Notes: generated by a model not told the origin, from the letters alone. Numbered from the stretch's first letter, positions 28,411 through 37,466 are shown. The stretch: DNA of 64,000 nt from Extibacter muris (GCF_004345005.1 NZ_SMMX01000004.1:124001-188000), one strand, 5' to 3'. Numbers and translations are program-made.

Positions 28411-28947
28411 ATGATACAGAAAATTATAGTCGTCAGCCACTGCTTTTTGAATGATGCCGCAAAGCTCAGGAACCAGGATAAGGAAGAAATGGCCGCAGAG
28501 CGTGCAGCCAAAAGAAATTTCCTGCTGCATGTCCTTTCTGAAGAATATGAAATGATACAGCTTCCATGTCCGGAGCTTCTGCTTTATGGCAGCCGCCGTT
28601 GGGGACATGCCGCCTCCCAGTTTGACACTACACATTTCCGCAAGGAAGCCCGCCGCATGCTGGAACCGATAGTGATGCAGCTTGAAGAATACGCTGCATA
28701 TCCTGACAGATATGAAATCCTCGGCATCATCGGTATCGATGGGAGTCCCAGCTGCGGCGTGAACCACACATATGACGGGGAATGGGGCGGAGAATTTGGC
28801 AGCGGAGCCGCTATTCCTGCAATTCTCGATAGTCTGAGGAAAGTCAATAAGCCTGGCATTTTTATGCGCATATTAAAAGAGATGCTTCACGAGAAGCATC
28901 TCTGCGTCAGATTCTATTCTATTGACACGTTTATGGCCGGCCGTTAA
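28411..28947 (+). CDS. TudS-related putative desulfidase, CD3072-like
   Basis: A 178-residue protein related to the DUF523/TudS desulfidases, which use an iron-sulfur cluster to strip sulfur from thionated bases. The three expected cysteines are present in VVSHCFLND, QLPCPELLLYG and GSPSCGVNHTY. The length is close to that of DUF523 proteins. Start: ATG 28411 behind AAAGGA. Divergent from an ECF S component, so uptake and desulfuration of one compound are the natural guess. An odd perfect 9-bp inverted repeat lies within the coding region at about 28880-28903. Confidence 0.78.
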   Translation: MIQKIIVVSHCFLNDAAKLRNQDKEEMAAERAAKRNFLLHVLSEEYEMIQLPCPELLLYGSRRWGHAASQFDTTHFRKEARRMLEPIVMQLEEYAAYPDRYEILGIIGIDGSPSCGVNHTYDGEWGGEFGSGAAIPAILDSLRKVNKPGIFMRILKEMLHEKHLCVRFYSIDTFMAGR

Positions 28948-28980
28948 ACGGCCACCCATTCACATAACGCCTGTTCCTGT

Positions 28981-30429
28981 TTATTTGCACTTTGCGAGCA
29001 CTGCCTGCAGATATTTCCAGGTGCGGGCCGTAGACTCTATGCCGAGATGCTCGTTGAAGGAGTGCACGTCCATGATATCCGGGCCGACCGATACGCAGTC
29101 GAGATTCGGCTTCTTGCCGAGGAAAAGGCCGCATTCCAGCCCCGCATGTACGGTTGTCACTTCCGGCGCTTTTCCAAACATGTCCTCATATACATCCTCC
29201 ATGATGTGTCGGAGGTCCGAATCTGGATTGAACTGCCATGCAGGGTATTCGTTAAAGCTCTTCCCTTCGCCCCCTGCAGCTTTTGCACATGTTGCCAGAA
29301 GCTCCTTCATCTCCTGCTTTTTGCTTTCCACAGAGCTTCTTGCCAGATATACCGTCTTAACGTGGCCGGCCGCCGTCTCTAAAATGCCGATGTTCATCGA
29401 CGTCTCTACTAGGCCTTTTAGCTTTCTGCTGTATCCCTGGACGCCGAACGGGCACATGACAAGATAGGATATGACACGATCCGTGCTGGCCTTATCACAT
29501 ACGTCTACCGTAGAATCGGCGGATGCATCCGCCTCCACCGCAAGACCCGGCTCATCTCCCATAAACTCATTGTCCCAAACGGCTTTCATCTCTTCTGCCA
29601 AAGCCATTACTGCAGCTGCATCTTTATCTGCCACGAGGATTTCCGCGGTTGATTCCATGGCGATCACGTTGTCTTTGGAGCCTCCGTTTATCTCTGCCAG
29701 AGCTATCTCTATCGTCTGTCCGATTCGATTCAGAAGTCGTCCCATCATTTTGTGTGCATTGCCGCGCTGCTTATGTATCTCAATCCCGGAGTGTCCGCCC
29801 TGGAGGCCGTGGATCTTGAGTGTAATGACTGTACCTGTCTTCTTTTCCCTGTGGATCGGAATGACCGTCTCATAACGGAATCCGCCGGCACATCCTGTCG
29901 TCAGTATCCCTTCTTCTTCCGAATCGATGTTGATCAGCTTCCTCCCCTTCAGTACGGACAAGTCGATAGCCATGGCCCCACCCATGCCTACTTCTTCATC
30001 TGTAGTAAATACTGCTTCAATGGGAGGATGTGGTATATCGGTACTGTCCAGAATAGCCATCATCATCGCCACGGCGATACCATCGTCCCCACCTAATGTG
30101 GTATCGTTTGCCCTGACGTATCCGTCCTCTACATACAGTTCAAGCCCTTCCCTTGCAAAATCGTGGGAAGATTCCGGCCTTTTCTCACACACCATATCCA
30201 AATGCCCCTGAAGGATGACAGGCTCGCTGTCTTCATATCCATCCGTACCCGGTTTTCTGATGATTACGTTGTTTGCATCGTCCTGTAAGACTTCAAGCCC
30301 ACGCTCCCTGGCAAACGCTGTACAGTGGTCGCTGATGTGCTTCGTGTCAAAAGTGCCGTGCGGAATCTGGCACAGCTCTTCAAAAAATTGAAATACTTTC
30401 TTTGGTTCCAGCTGATCTAATACTGCCAT
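28981..30429 (-). CDS. pepD: Beta-Ala-His/aminoacyl-histidine dipeptidase (M20C)
   Basis: A 482-residue cytosolic zinc dipeptidase of the M20 family. Metal ligands are in ILQGHLDMV (His), TLGGDDGIAVAMMM (Asp) and TTDEEVGMGG (Glu pair), with the later HAGLECGLFLGKKPNLDCVSVGP. The inserted dimerisation lid (GGHSGIEIHKQRGNAHKMMG) is also clear. The length is normal. It is convergent with the TudS-related gene and has a weak candidate promoter at 30473-30501. It probably releases amino acids from unusual dipeptides. Confidence 0.94.
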   Translation of the reverse strand: MAVLDQLEPKKVFQFFEELCQIPHGTFDTKHISDHCTAFARERGLEVLQDDANNVIIRKPGTDGYEDSEPVILQGHLDMVCEKRPESSHDFAREGLELYVEDGYVRANDTTLGGDDGIAVAMMMAILDSTDIPHPPIEAVFTTDEEVGMGGAMAIDLSVLKGRKLINIDSEEEGILTTGCAGGFRYETVIPIHREKKTGTVITLKIHGLQGGHSGIEIHKQRGNAHKMMGRLLNRIGQTIEIALAEINGGSKDNVIAMESTAEILVADKDAAAVMALAEEMKAVWDNEFMGDEPGLAVEADASADSTVDVCDKASTDRVISYLVMCPFGVQGYSRKLKGLVETSMNIGILETAAGHVKTVYLARSSVESKKQEMKELLATCAKAAGGEGKSFNEYPAWQFNPDSDLRHIMEDVYEDMFGKAPEVTTVHAGLECGLFLGKKPNLDCVSVGPDIMDVHSFNEHLGIESTARTWKYLQAVLAKCK

Positions 30430-30472
30430 ATTTCTTTAACCTCTCTTCATTAGACTTTTATTTCTATCTTAC

Positions 30473-30501
30473 ATTCTGTCACAGTCATCATAAAAAATCA
30501 A
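30473..30501 (-). promoter_or_regulatory. Weak candidate promoter of pepD
   Basis: TTGATT (30496-30501), 17 bp, CAGAAT (30473-30478) on the minus strand. Confidence 0.3.
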
Positions 30502-30550
30502 CCGTATCCATACAATAAAAAGAAAGATTCTTGAATGGATATCAGCACAC

Positions 30551-31480
30551 ATGAAACGTCGATTTTTTAAAGTTCTGATTATAGGTATGTTCGGTCTGAT
30601 GCTCGTGTTTCCAAAGCCTGTGTTCAAAGGTGCAAGTGCAGGGATTCTCCTCTGGTTCAACATAGTCCTTCCCACGCTGCTTCCCTTTATCATCCTGTCC
30701 AACCTGCTGATTGGAACGAATGCCGCCTCCCTCATTGCCCGTGTTACAGGTCCCCTTTTCTGCCGTCTCTTCCGGGTCTCCGGATATGGTTCTTATGCAG
30801 TGCTTACCGGGTTCATGTGTGGGTACCCGATGGGAAGCAAAGTGACGGCAGATCTGTTGAAGGGCGGTTACATATCCAGAGAAGAAGGACGATACCTCCT
30901 CTCCTTCTGCAACAATACGAGCCCGATGTTCATCGTAAGCTATGTGATCTGGCAGAATCTGAAAGAGGAATCGCTCACCCTGCCTGCCATCCTCATACTC
31001 ACGGTCTCCCCATGTATCTGCAGCTACCTGTTCAGACGCCATTACCACATAAGCGGACATTCTGACGGCCAGGGCTTTCATGTCCCTTCTCCAAAAGCAT
31101 CTTCCGCGGGTGTCGTGGATGACAGCATCATGAACGGTTTTGTGACGATTACCAAGGTGGGCGGCTATATCATGCTTTTTTCCGTCCTTATAGCACTGGC
31201 GGAACTGATTCCGTTCCATCGTCGGGCACTTACACTTGCCGCCCTGCCGTCGCTGGAAATCACGAACGGCATCCCTATGCTGTGCCAGAGCTGTTCCGAC
31301 CCCGGACTGTGCTTCATCCTCACTATGGGGCTTACCTCCTTCGGAGGATGGTGCTCTGTGGCCCAGACACGGTGCATGGTACAGGAAGCCGGGCTCCCTA
31401 TATTTCCTTACATAATAGAAAAGCTGATTACCGCGGGGGTAACCAGCCTGTTGGCCTGTGGATATATCGTTCTACTGTAG
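30551..31480 (+). CDS. ylbJ: YlbJ-like nucleoside-recognition membrane protein
   Basis: A 309-residue multi-span protein of the YlbJ/SpoIIIM-type gate family needed for sporulation in B. subtilis, exact role unclear. Typical segments are AGILLWFNIVLPTLLPFIILSNLL (seen in parts), GFMCGYPMGSKVTADLLKGG, FCNNTSPMFIVSYVI and TSFGGWCSVAQTRCM. It ends 9 bp inside the oppositely oriented coiled-coil gene. The neighbours coaD (ylbI) and rsmD (ylbH) are the same as in Bacillus, supporting the name. No strong ribosome-binding site is seen before the ATG. Confidence 0.82.
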   Translation: MKRRFFKVLIIGMFGLMLVFPKPVFKGASAGILLWFNIVLPTLLPFIILSNLLIGTNAASLIARVTGPLFCRLFRVSGYGSYAVLTGFMCGYPMGSKVTADLLKGGYISREEGRYLLSFCNNTSPMFIVSYVIWQNLKEESLTLPAILILTVSPCICSYLFRRHYHISGHSDGQGFHVPSPKASSAGVVDDSIMNGFVTITKVGGYIMLFSVLIALAELIPFHRRALTLAALPSLEITNGIPMLCQSCSDPGLCFILTMGLTSFGGWCSVAQTRCMVQEAGLPIFPYIIEKLITAGVTSLLACGYIVLL

Positions 31481-32104
31481 CAAATCCTCATCATCCTCTA
31501 TCTGGAGCTCTTCCACCGGCTCTTCCGGAGCGCCATACTCTGCTTCCAGCGTCCGTGCGGACTGTTCCGGGATGTCCAGTTCGGAACGGTTGTTGCGTAC
31601 CATGTCATAACATTCCTGCAGGGAATTGACAAGCCCGTCATATTTTGTCGTGTAGCTGTCCAACGTATGTCCGATGATGCTCTCCGCGTTCGCAAGCAGA
31701 TCGTCTGTATACTGCATCGCACCGATACGGATATCATTGGCATCGCTCGTGGCGTTGTCCAGGATCTCCTGCGCCTGTTCCGTGGCTGCAGTGACAATCT
31801 CATTCGCCTGCGCATATGCCTGCTGCATAATCTCATGCTCGCTGACAAGCTCGTTCGTGTGTATCTGCGCTTCCTCGATCATGCTGTCCGCCTTCGCCTG
31901 TGCATCGGCAAGAATCGCATCCTTGTTCGCGATAATCTTCTGATACCGCTTAATCTCATCCGGCGTCTTCATGCGGAGTTCACGCAGAAGCTCGTCCATC
32001 TGGTCTTTATTGACTATGATCTTGGACGTTGACAGCGGCTGGAACTTGCAGCTGTCAATGTATTCTTCAATTTCTTCAATAATCTGTTCAATACGGCTGC
32101 TCAT
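31472..32104 (-). CDS. Coiled-coil protein, V-type ATPase subunit-like, unknown
   Basis: A 210-residue, strongly helical protein. Residues about 30-130 form a long coiled coil rich in Ala, Glu and Gln (AQAKADSMIEEAQIHTNELVSEHEIMQQAYAQ, in parts), and the tail is very acidic (EEPVEELQIEDDEDLLQ). Automatic pipelines often call such proteins ATPase or H+-ATPase subunit H, but no nucleotide-binding site is visible. It overlaps ylbJ by 9 bp in the convergent sense and starts 3 bp after coaD. A DivIVA-like scaffold role is conceivable. Confidence 0.75.
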   Translation of the reverse strand: MSSRIEQIIEEIEEYIDSCKFQPLSTSKIIVNKDQMDELLRELRMKTPDEIKRYQKIIANKDAILADAQAKADSMIEEAQIHTNELVSEHEIMQQAYAQANEIVTAATEQAQEILDNATSDANDIRIGAMQYTDDLLANAESIIGHTLDSYTTKYDGLVNSLQECYDMVRNNRSELDIPEQSARTLEAEYGAPEEPVEELQIEDDEDLLQ

Positions 32105-32107
32105 AAT

Positions 32108-32596
32108 TTACACTCTCCTTCTGTTCATTTTCTCTCGCATCGTGTCCGCCACCAGATCCGGCACAAACTGAGAGATATCCCCTCCAAAAGCTGCCACTTC
32201 CTTTACGGTGGTAGAACTCAAATATGAATAATCGAGGCCCGTCGTCAGAAAGACGGTCTCTATCTCCGGCTCCAGCTTATGGTTCGTCTGGGACATCTGA
32301 AGCTCATATTCAAAATCAGTTATGGCACGCAAACCGCGGACTACCATCGTAGCCTCCATTCTGCGTGCAAATTCCACCAGCAAGCCATCGAATGGAACGA
32401 TGGTTACGTTTGGCATTCCTTTTGTTACTCCTTTTAACATTCTAACACGTTCTTCTGCGGAAAACAACGGGGTTTTTGCTTTATTGTTCAGGACTCCGAT
32501 GATTAATTCGTCCACCAGTTTTGCAGATCGTTCGATGATATCGAGATGTCCGTATGTAACCGGATCAAAACTGCCCGGATAAACTGCTCTTAGCAT
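32108..32596 (-). CDS. coaD: Phosphopantetheine adenylyltransferase
   Basis: A 162-residue enzyme joining ATP and 4'-phosphopantetheine in CoA synthesis. The nucleotidyltransferase motif is [16 protein letters not shown], with [18 protein letters not shown] and the phosphate-binding [17 protein letters not shown]. The length is normal. It overlaps rsmD by 7 bp. Confidence 0.96.
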   Translation of the reverse strand: MLRAVYPGSFDPVTYGHLDIIERSAKLVDELIIGVLNNKAKTPLFSAEERVRMLKGVTKGMPNVTIVPFDGLLVEFARRMEATMVVRGLRAITDFEYELQMSQTNHKLEPEIETVFLTTGLDYSYLSSTTVKEVAAFGGDISQFVPDLVADTMREKMNRRRV

Positions 32597-33159
32597 ATCT
32601 CTTTCCTTCCTGCCGGTTCTATGAATACATGCTTGTTCATCTTATATTCTTTCGTCTTAAGAAGCGTAAATCCAAAATCTTCCAGATAATCAAATTCCGT
32701 CTCCCTGGAAGCCTCCACTATGATCACACCTTCATCCGCGAGCAGCTCCGATTCCGAAAGATACCCGAGCACCTTTTTTTCAAGCAGCTTGCCGTAAGGA
32801 GGATCCATAAAGATAAAATCAAACTGCTTGTCACCTTCCAGCTTATAAAGCGCCGTCATCACGTCCGCAGACATCGTAGCCGCCTTATGGGCAAGCCTCG
32901 TCCTCATCAGGTTCTCCTTGACGCACGCCATGGCATTCGGATTCTTCTCCACGAATACAGCCTCCATCGCGCCCCTGCTGAGCGCCTCGATCCCAATCCC
33001 CCCGCTTCCTGCAAACAGATCGAGAAAGATGCAGTCATACAGATAGGGAGAGATCATATTAAATAACGTCTCCTTAATCCGGTCCGTCGTAGGTCTCGTA
33101 TCCATACCGTCGAGCGTCTTAAGTTGTAACCGTTTGGCACTGCCTGCAATGACTCTCAT
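32590..33159 (-). CDS. rsmD: 16S rRNA (guanine(966)-N(2))-methyltransferase
   Basis: A 189-residue SAM enzyme. It has [33 protein letters not shown], the SAM loop [19 protein letters not shown] and the catalytic FMDPPYGK. Start: ATG 33159 behind AAGGGG. It heads a short operon with coaD and the coiled-coil gene. The promoter at 33199-33227 is directly abutted by a large palindrome. Confidence 0.94.
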   Translation of the reverse strand: MRVIAGSAKRLQLKTLDGMDTRPTTDRIKETLFNMISPYLYDCIFLDLFAGSGGIGIEALSRGAMEAVFVEKNPNAMACVKENLMRTRLAHKAATMSADVMTALYKLEGDKQFDFIFMDPPYGKLLEKKVLGYLSESELLADEGVIIVEASRETEFDYLEDFGFTLLKTKEYKMNKHVFIEPAGRKEIC

Positions 33160-33198
33160 ATATATTACCCCTTATGTTCATTATAACATTTCCAGTCT

Positions 33199-33227
33199 AT
33201 TATAAAGATTCGTCAGAAAAAAGTCAA
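33199..33227 (-). promoter_or_regulatory. Promoter of the rsmD-coaD operon
   Basis: TTGACT (33222-33227), 17 bp, TATAAT (33199-33204) on the minus strand. The outer base of the -35 touches the palindrome at 33228. Confidence 0.75.
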
Positions 33228-33307
33228 TTGGGGACAGGGATATTTTAATTGGGGACGGGGGAAATTTGAATTTCCCCCGTCCCCAATTAAAATATCCCTG
33301 TCCCCAA
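33228..33307. repeat. Perfect 39-bp-arm palindrome (REP-like element)
   Basis: Arms run from TTGGGGACAGGG to GGGGGAAATT (33228-33266) and, in reverse complement, 33269-33307; only TG separates them. The arm contains the repeated word TTGGGGAC (also AATTGGGGACGGGG). Such GGGGAC/GTCCCC palindromes are typical of dispersed REP elements moved by Y1 (RAYT/IS200-like) transposases, but no transposase is present here. It could also act as a strong transcription barrier between the SASP gene and rsmD. Confidence 0.85.
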
Positions 33308-33310
33308 AGA

Positions 33311-33355
33311 AAAAAGCACCCGACAGGTGTTATTTCAACCTGTCAAGTGCTTTTT
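33311..33355 (-). terminator. Terminator of the SASP gene
   Basis: AAAAAGCAC pairs with GTGCTTTTT and GACAGGT with ACCTGTC, with a small internal mismatch. On the minus strand a T-rich run follows. Confidence 0.8.
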
Positions 33356-33408
33356 CTAATCATTTAATCTGGTTGTTATTTACCAGCCATCTGTTTTTCT
33401 TGCTGCTC
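33351..33408. repeat. 58-bp direct repeat, copy B (pairs with 7034-7091)
   Basis: This copy is in its native setting: the last codons and 3' flank of the intact SASP gene. Confidence 0.9.
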
Positions 33409-33582
33409 GATCATTTTCTTAACCATATAACCACCAACAGAACCATTCTGTCTTGATGTCAGGTCTCCGTTGTAACCCTCTGTTAACGGTACTCCTAATT
33501 CGTTTGCAACCTCATATTTGAATTTGTCCAATGCACCCTTTGCTTCAGGTACGGCTGCTCTGTTAGATGAACGACTTGCCAT
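33376..33582 (-). CDS. Alpha/beta-type small acid-soluble spore protein
   Basis: A 68-residue spore DNA-binding protein that protects the chromosome in dormant spores and is degraded at germination. Family signatures are KFKYEVANELGV, containing the GPR protease site, and DLTSRQNGSVGGYMVKKMIE. Start: ATG 33582 behind AAGGAGG, giving the usual MASRSSNR. A sigma-G type promoter may lie near 33660-33690, where CATATACTA resembles the -10, but this is not firm. An 11-bp hairpin sits just before the ribosome-binding site. Its 3' end is duplicated at 7034. Confidence 0.95.
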   Translation of the reverse strand: MASRSSNRAAVPEAKGALDKFKYEVANELGVPLTEGYNGDLTSRQNGSVGGYMVKKMIEQQEKQMAGK

Positions 33583-33607
33583 TGTTATACTCCTCCTTTT
33601 TCGTATC

Positions 33608-33633
33608 TTATCGAGCATTTGGATGCTCGATAA
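33608..33633 (-). promoter_or_regulatory. Hairpin in the SASP 5' leader
   Basis: TTATCGAGCAT and its exact complement flank a 4-nt loop, immediately upstream of AAAAAGGAGG. It may stabilise the spore message. Confidence 0.5.
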
Positions 33634-33682
33634 TTGTTTGTAACTTTTTTGTTTTTTGTTACAACGATAGTATATGGAGGAT

Positions 33683-35713
33683 TTATATTATTACACTAGA
33701 AGTTCCTTCATATTTTGGCATTTTTTTCATCCATTCATTTTTTGAATCCAAAAGCAGGTCTGCCGCTTCATTTGCCTTCTGCAGCAGCTTCGCGTCCTGG
33801 TATACGTCCCCAAGCCTGAAGTCCATCAGGCCGCTCTGTCGTATGCCGAACAGGTCTCCCGGACCGCGCAGCCTCAGGTCCTCACTGGCAATCTTAAACC
33901 CGTCATTTGACTTGTTCAGTATTTCGAGGCGTTCCTTCGTCTCCTTGGATTTGGAAGCGCTCATAAAGATACAGTAAGACTGGTGCTTCCCACGCCCGAC
34001 ACGCCCGCGCAGCTGATGGAGCTGTGCCAGGCCGAAACGTTCGGCATTTTCCACGAGCATGACAGTAGCGTTCGGCACGTCGATGCCGACTTCGATGACA
34101 GTCGTAGAAACGAGAACCTGGATCTCGTTTCTGCCGAACCGCTCCATGATGTCATCTTTTTCCGCCTGCTTCATCTTACCGTGGAGACAGGAAACGGACA
34201 CATCTTCCCCAAGCTCATCCTGCAGCATCTGAGCATAATCCAGGACATTCTCCACCTCAAGATGTTCGCTCTCCTCTACCATCGGACAGATGACATAACA
34301 CTGCCTCCCATCCTGCACCTGCTTCTTCATGAATGCATACGCCGTCTTACGGTAGCCGGTGTCTACGACGCAGTTCTTGATCGGCAGCCTGTTCGCAGGC
34401 AGTTCATCTATCACGGATATATCCAGATCCCCATATAAGATGATGGCAAGCGTCCTCGGTATCGGCGTGGCGCTCATGACAAGGATATGCGGCACGCCGC
34501 CCTTCCGGGCGAATGCCTCCCGCTGCCTGACCCCGAACCTGTGCTGTTCATCCGTCACGACCAGTGCCAGATTCTTATAGTTCACCTTTTCCTGGATCAA
34601 TGCATGCGTTCCGACGATAATCTGGACTTCGCCGCTCTCTATCCGCCCATATGCCGCACGCTTCTCTTTCGCGGTCATAGATCCGGTGAGAAGCTCCACG
34701 CTTATCGCGGCGCCGTACCGGGCAAATAATTTGGTGATGGATTCATAGTGCTGCCTGGCAAGCACCTCCGTCGGTGCCATAAGCGCTCCCTGGAAGCCGG
34801 CAGATGCCGTATCCATCAATGCCAGGACTGCCACGATAGTCTTGCCGGAACCCACGTCTCCCTGCACGAGACGCGACATGGCCGTGCTACCTGCCATATC
34901 TGCCGCGATCTCATCCGCCACCTTCTTCTGCGCACCCGTCAGCTCATAGGGAAGCTGTGAGAGAAATGCCTCCGTCCCGGGCGCTTTCCTGACCGGATAA
35001 TGGTTCTGCTCTTTTTCGTTACTGTCTTTCAGCTTTCGCAGCGATAAGATAAATTCCAGGAACTCTTCAAATACGAGCCTTTCCCTCGCATGATAGAACA
35101 CTTCTTTATCTTCAGGGAAATGAATCCCACGTATGGCATAGTTGTACTCGGCAAGTCCATAGCTCAGCCTGATCTCATCCGGCAGCGTCTCTTTAGAGAG
35201 ATCAAGGTCCATAAGCGCCTGCCGTACCGCCTTCATGACGCTGTTATTGGACAGCCCTGCCGTCAGCCCGTAGACCGGCTGCAGCGTGTGGAGCTTTTCT
35301 TCATACCTGGCGCTCGGGTAGAAGATTTCAGGATGCTCCATGACGTTGCCGCTTTTCCGGTTGACAATCCTGCCCCTCAGCGTAATGACTCCGCCTCTTC
35401 CGAGCGTATTACGCAGGAACGGCATGCGGAACCAGATGACCTTCAGCGTCCCGGTGATATCCTTGACGTAGATCGTCGTAACCTGCATATTCCGGCTGCC
35501 GGATACCTGCACCCTGCCAAATATCGCCCCTGTCACCGTCACGACACGCCCTTCTGAAGCCTCGCTGATCGGAATCGGCTCATCATAGACGTCATATCCC
35601 CGGGGATAGTAGCGTATCAGATCTCCCACCGTAGAAATGCCAATCCTTCCAAACAGCTTCTCCGTCTTTTCACCTATTCCTTTTAATTCGCTTATTTTTG
35701 TCAATTCAACCAT
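33683..35713 (-). CDS. recG: ATP-dependent DNA helicase RecG
   Basis: A 676-residue branch-migration helicase that remodels stalled replication forks and recombination junctions. An N-terminal wedge/OB domain (SELKGIGEKTEKLFGRIGI, VTVTGAIFGRVQVSGSRN) is followed by motor domains with Walker A in VQGDVGSGKTIVAVLALMDT and the DEQH box in VVTDEQHRFGVRQREA. VMSATPIPRTLAIILYGDLD and QLRGRVGRGKHQSYCIF also match. Start: ATG 35713 behind AAGGA. A terminator separates it from fakA upstream. Confidence 0.97.
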   Translation of the reverse strand: MVELTKISELKGIGEKTEKLFGRIGISTVGDLIRYYPRGYDVYDEPIPISEASEGRVVTVTGAIFGRVQVSGSRNMQVTTIYVKDITGTLKVIWFRMPFLRNTLGRGGVITLRGRIVNRKSGNVMEHPEIFYPSARYEEKLHTLQPVYGLTAGLSNNSVMKAVRQALMDLDLSKETLPDEIRLSYGLAEYNYAIRGIHFPEDKEVFYHARERLVFEEFLEFILSLRKLKDSNEKEQNHYPVRKAPGTEAFLSQLPYELTGAQKKVADEIAADMAGSTAMSRLVQGDVGSGKTIVAVLALMDTASAGFQGALMAPTEVLARQHYESITKLFARYGAAISVELLTGSMTAKEKRAAYGRIESGEVQIIVGTHALIQEKVNYKNLALVVTDEQHRFGVRQREAFARKGGVPHILVMSATPIPRTLAIILYGDLDISVIDELPANRLPIKNCVVDTGYRKTAYAFMKKQVQDGRQCYVICPMVEESEHLEVENVLDYAQMLQDELGEDVSVSCLHGKMKQAEKDDIMERFGRNEIQVLVSTTVIEVGIDVPNATVMLVENAERFGLAQLHQLRGRVGRGKHQSYCIFMSASKSKETKERLEILNKSNDGFKIASEDLRLRGPGDLFGIRQSGLMDFRLGDVYQDAKLLQKANEAADLLLDSKNEWMKKMPKYEGTSSVII

Positions 35714-35741
35714 AATTGCAATCCTTACTATGCTTTAAGAC

Positions 35742-35782
35742 AAAAAAGAGACAGACCTCTGCATGCACAGGGCGTCTGTCCC
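35742..35782 (-). terminator. Terminator after yloV/fakA
   Basis: GGGACAGAC pairs with GTCTGTCTC (one G-U pair), then TTTTTTG on the minus strand. Confidence 0.75.
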
Positions 35783-35795
35783 CTCTTCCTCTGTC

Positions 35796-37466
35796 TTATT
35801 CTACAGCCAGCACGTAATAATATATCGGCTGCCCGCCGAAGTGTGCATCCACATCTACATCTGGATATAATTCCTCTATCTCTTCGGTAAACCGTTCTGC
35901 ATCTTCTCTCTTCACTTCCTCGCCATAGTAGAGGCTGATCAGTTCAGAGTCGTCATCTACAAGCTTGACAAGCATCTCACGGGTCGTCGCTTCCACTTCC
36001 TGGCCTACCGCCAGGATTCCGCTGTCTCCGATTCCCATGATGTCCCCTTCATGAATCTCCTTGTCATCAATGCGGGTATCACGTACGGCATACGTCACCT
36101 GCCCTGATTTGACGTTCTTGATCTCCTCCAGCATCGTCTCCTCATTGGCGGCAGCGTCTGCTTCAGGCATAAAGTTGATTACCGCGGTAATCCCCTGAGG
36201 AACCGTCTTCGTCGGTATCACCACGATGTCTTTATCCTCTACGAGCGCTTTCGCCTGGTTCGCGGCAAGAACGATATTTTTGTTGTTCGGCAGTATGAAT
36301 ACCGTATCCGCGTTCACCTGTTCGATGGCATTGAGCATATCCTCCGTGCTCGGATTCATCGTCTGTCCGCCTTCTATTATATAATCGACGCCAAGCTCCC
36401 TGAAGATTTCGTTCAGTCCCTCACCGATAGAGACTGCGATGAAGCCCATCGGCTTCCTGGGCGCGGCATTCTTTTTCGACGCCTCTTCCTTCTGCTGCTT
36501 TGCAAGATTCTCGGCATCCCGGATCAGCTTCTCCTGATGCTCCTCCCTCATATTGTCTATCTTCATCCGGGAGAGCTGTCCATAGGTCAGGGCGCGCTGT
36601 ATCGCCAGTCCCGGGTCGTTCGTGTGCACATGGACCTTGACGACGTCATCGTCAGCCACGCAGACGATAGAATCACCGATGGAAGACAGATACGCTTTGA
36701 ACCCGTCCTCATCCTCTTCGGAAAACTCTTTTTCCGTCAGTATGATAAACTCCGTACAGTAGCCGAATTTGATATCTTCCGCATCCTGTGATACCTTCGG
36801 CGCAGCCACGGTCACCTTGCCGGGTTCGATAGCGCTGTAGTCGATCTCTTTGCCCTGGAATGCGTCATAAGCGCCTCTGATAACCTCCAGAAGGCCTTGT
36901 CCGCCGGAATCCACCACGCCAGCCTCCTTCAGCACAGGAAGCATATCCGGCGTCTTCTCCAGCACCTCTTCCGCATGCCTTATCACTGCGGGTATAAAGA
37001 TTTCCAGATCGTCGGTCTCTTCCGCCATCTCTGCCGCCTTGTCCGCGATACCGCTTGCGACCGTAAGGATGGTCCCCTCTTTTGGCTTCATGACCGCCTT
37101 ATATGCCGTATCTCTCGCCCTCGCGCATGCCGCGGCAAGTCCGAGCGCGTCTATTTCTTTCTCTTCACGGATAGATTTGGTAAACCCGCGCAGAAGCTGT
37201 GACAGGATGACACCCGAATTCCCTCTCGCCCCACGCAGGGAGCCGGAAGAAATAGCCTTTGCAAGATCTGCCATATCCGGCTGTTCAAGTGCGGTCACTT
37301 CTCTCGCCGCAGACATGATCGTCAGGGACATGTTCGTCCCGGTGTCTCCGTCCGGTACCGGAAATACGTTCAGTTCATTGATATATTCTTTCTTCGCCCC
37401 AATATTCTGTGCTCCAGCCAGAAACATCCTGGCAAGCATATCCACATTAATAGTTTTTGTAGCCAC
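35796..37466 (-). CDS. fakA: DAK2-domain fatty acid kinase catalytic subunit
   Basis: A 556-residue YloV/FakA protein that phosphorylates fatty acids bound to a FakB (DegV) protein. The N-terminal DAK2 kinase domain has VPDGDTGTNMSLTIMSA, the SLRGARGNSGVILSQLLRG loop and DSGGQGLLEV. A middle domain follows (KFGYCTEFII, HVHTNDPGLAIQ), then a C-terminal DegV-like part (GQTMNPSTEDMLNAIEQV, LPNNKNI). The length is normal. It lies 19 bp after the Asp23-family gene yloU, as in Bacillus. No fakB is seen in this window. Confidence 0.93.
   Translation of the reverse strand: MATKTINVDMLARMFLAGAQNIGAKKEYINELNVFPVPDGDTGTNMSLTIMSAAREVTALEQPDMADLAKAISSGSLRGARGNSGVILSQLLRGFTKSIREEKEIDALGLAAACARARDTAYKAVMKPKEGTILTVASGIADKAAEMAEETDDLEIFIPAVIRHAEEVLEKTPDMLPVLKEAGVVDSGGQGLLEVIRGAYDAFQGKEIDYSAIEPGKVTVAAPKVSQDAEDIKFGYCTEFIILTEKEFSEEDEDGFKAYLSSIGDSIVCVADDDVVKVHVHTNDPGLAIQRALTYGQLSRMKIDNMREEHQEKLIRDAENLAKQQKEEASKKNAAPRKPMGFIAVSIGEGLNEIFRELGVDYIIEGGQTMNPSTEDMLNAIEQVNADTVFILPNNKNIVLAANQAKALVEDKDIVVIPTKTVPQGITAVINFMPEADAAANEETMLEEIKNVKSGQVTYAVRDTRIDDKEIHEGDIMGIGDSGILAVGQEVEATTREMLVKLVDDDSELISLYYGEEVKREDAERFTEEIEELYPDVDVDAHFGGQPIYYYVLAVE

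Noticed and set aside
28880-28903. Terminator hairpin near the end of the TudS-related gene
   Set aside because: The 9-bp inverted repeat lies inside the coding sequence and has no T-run; it is noted only as odd.
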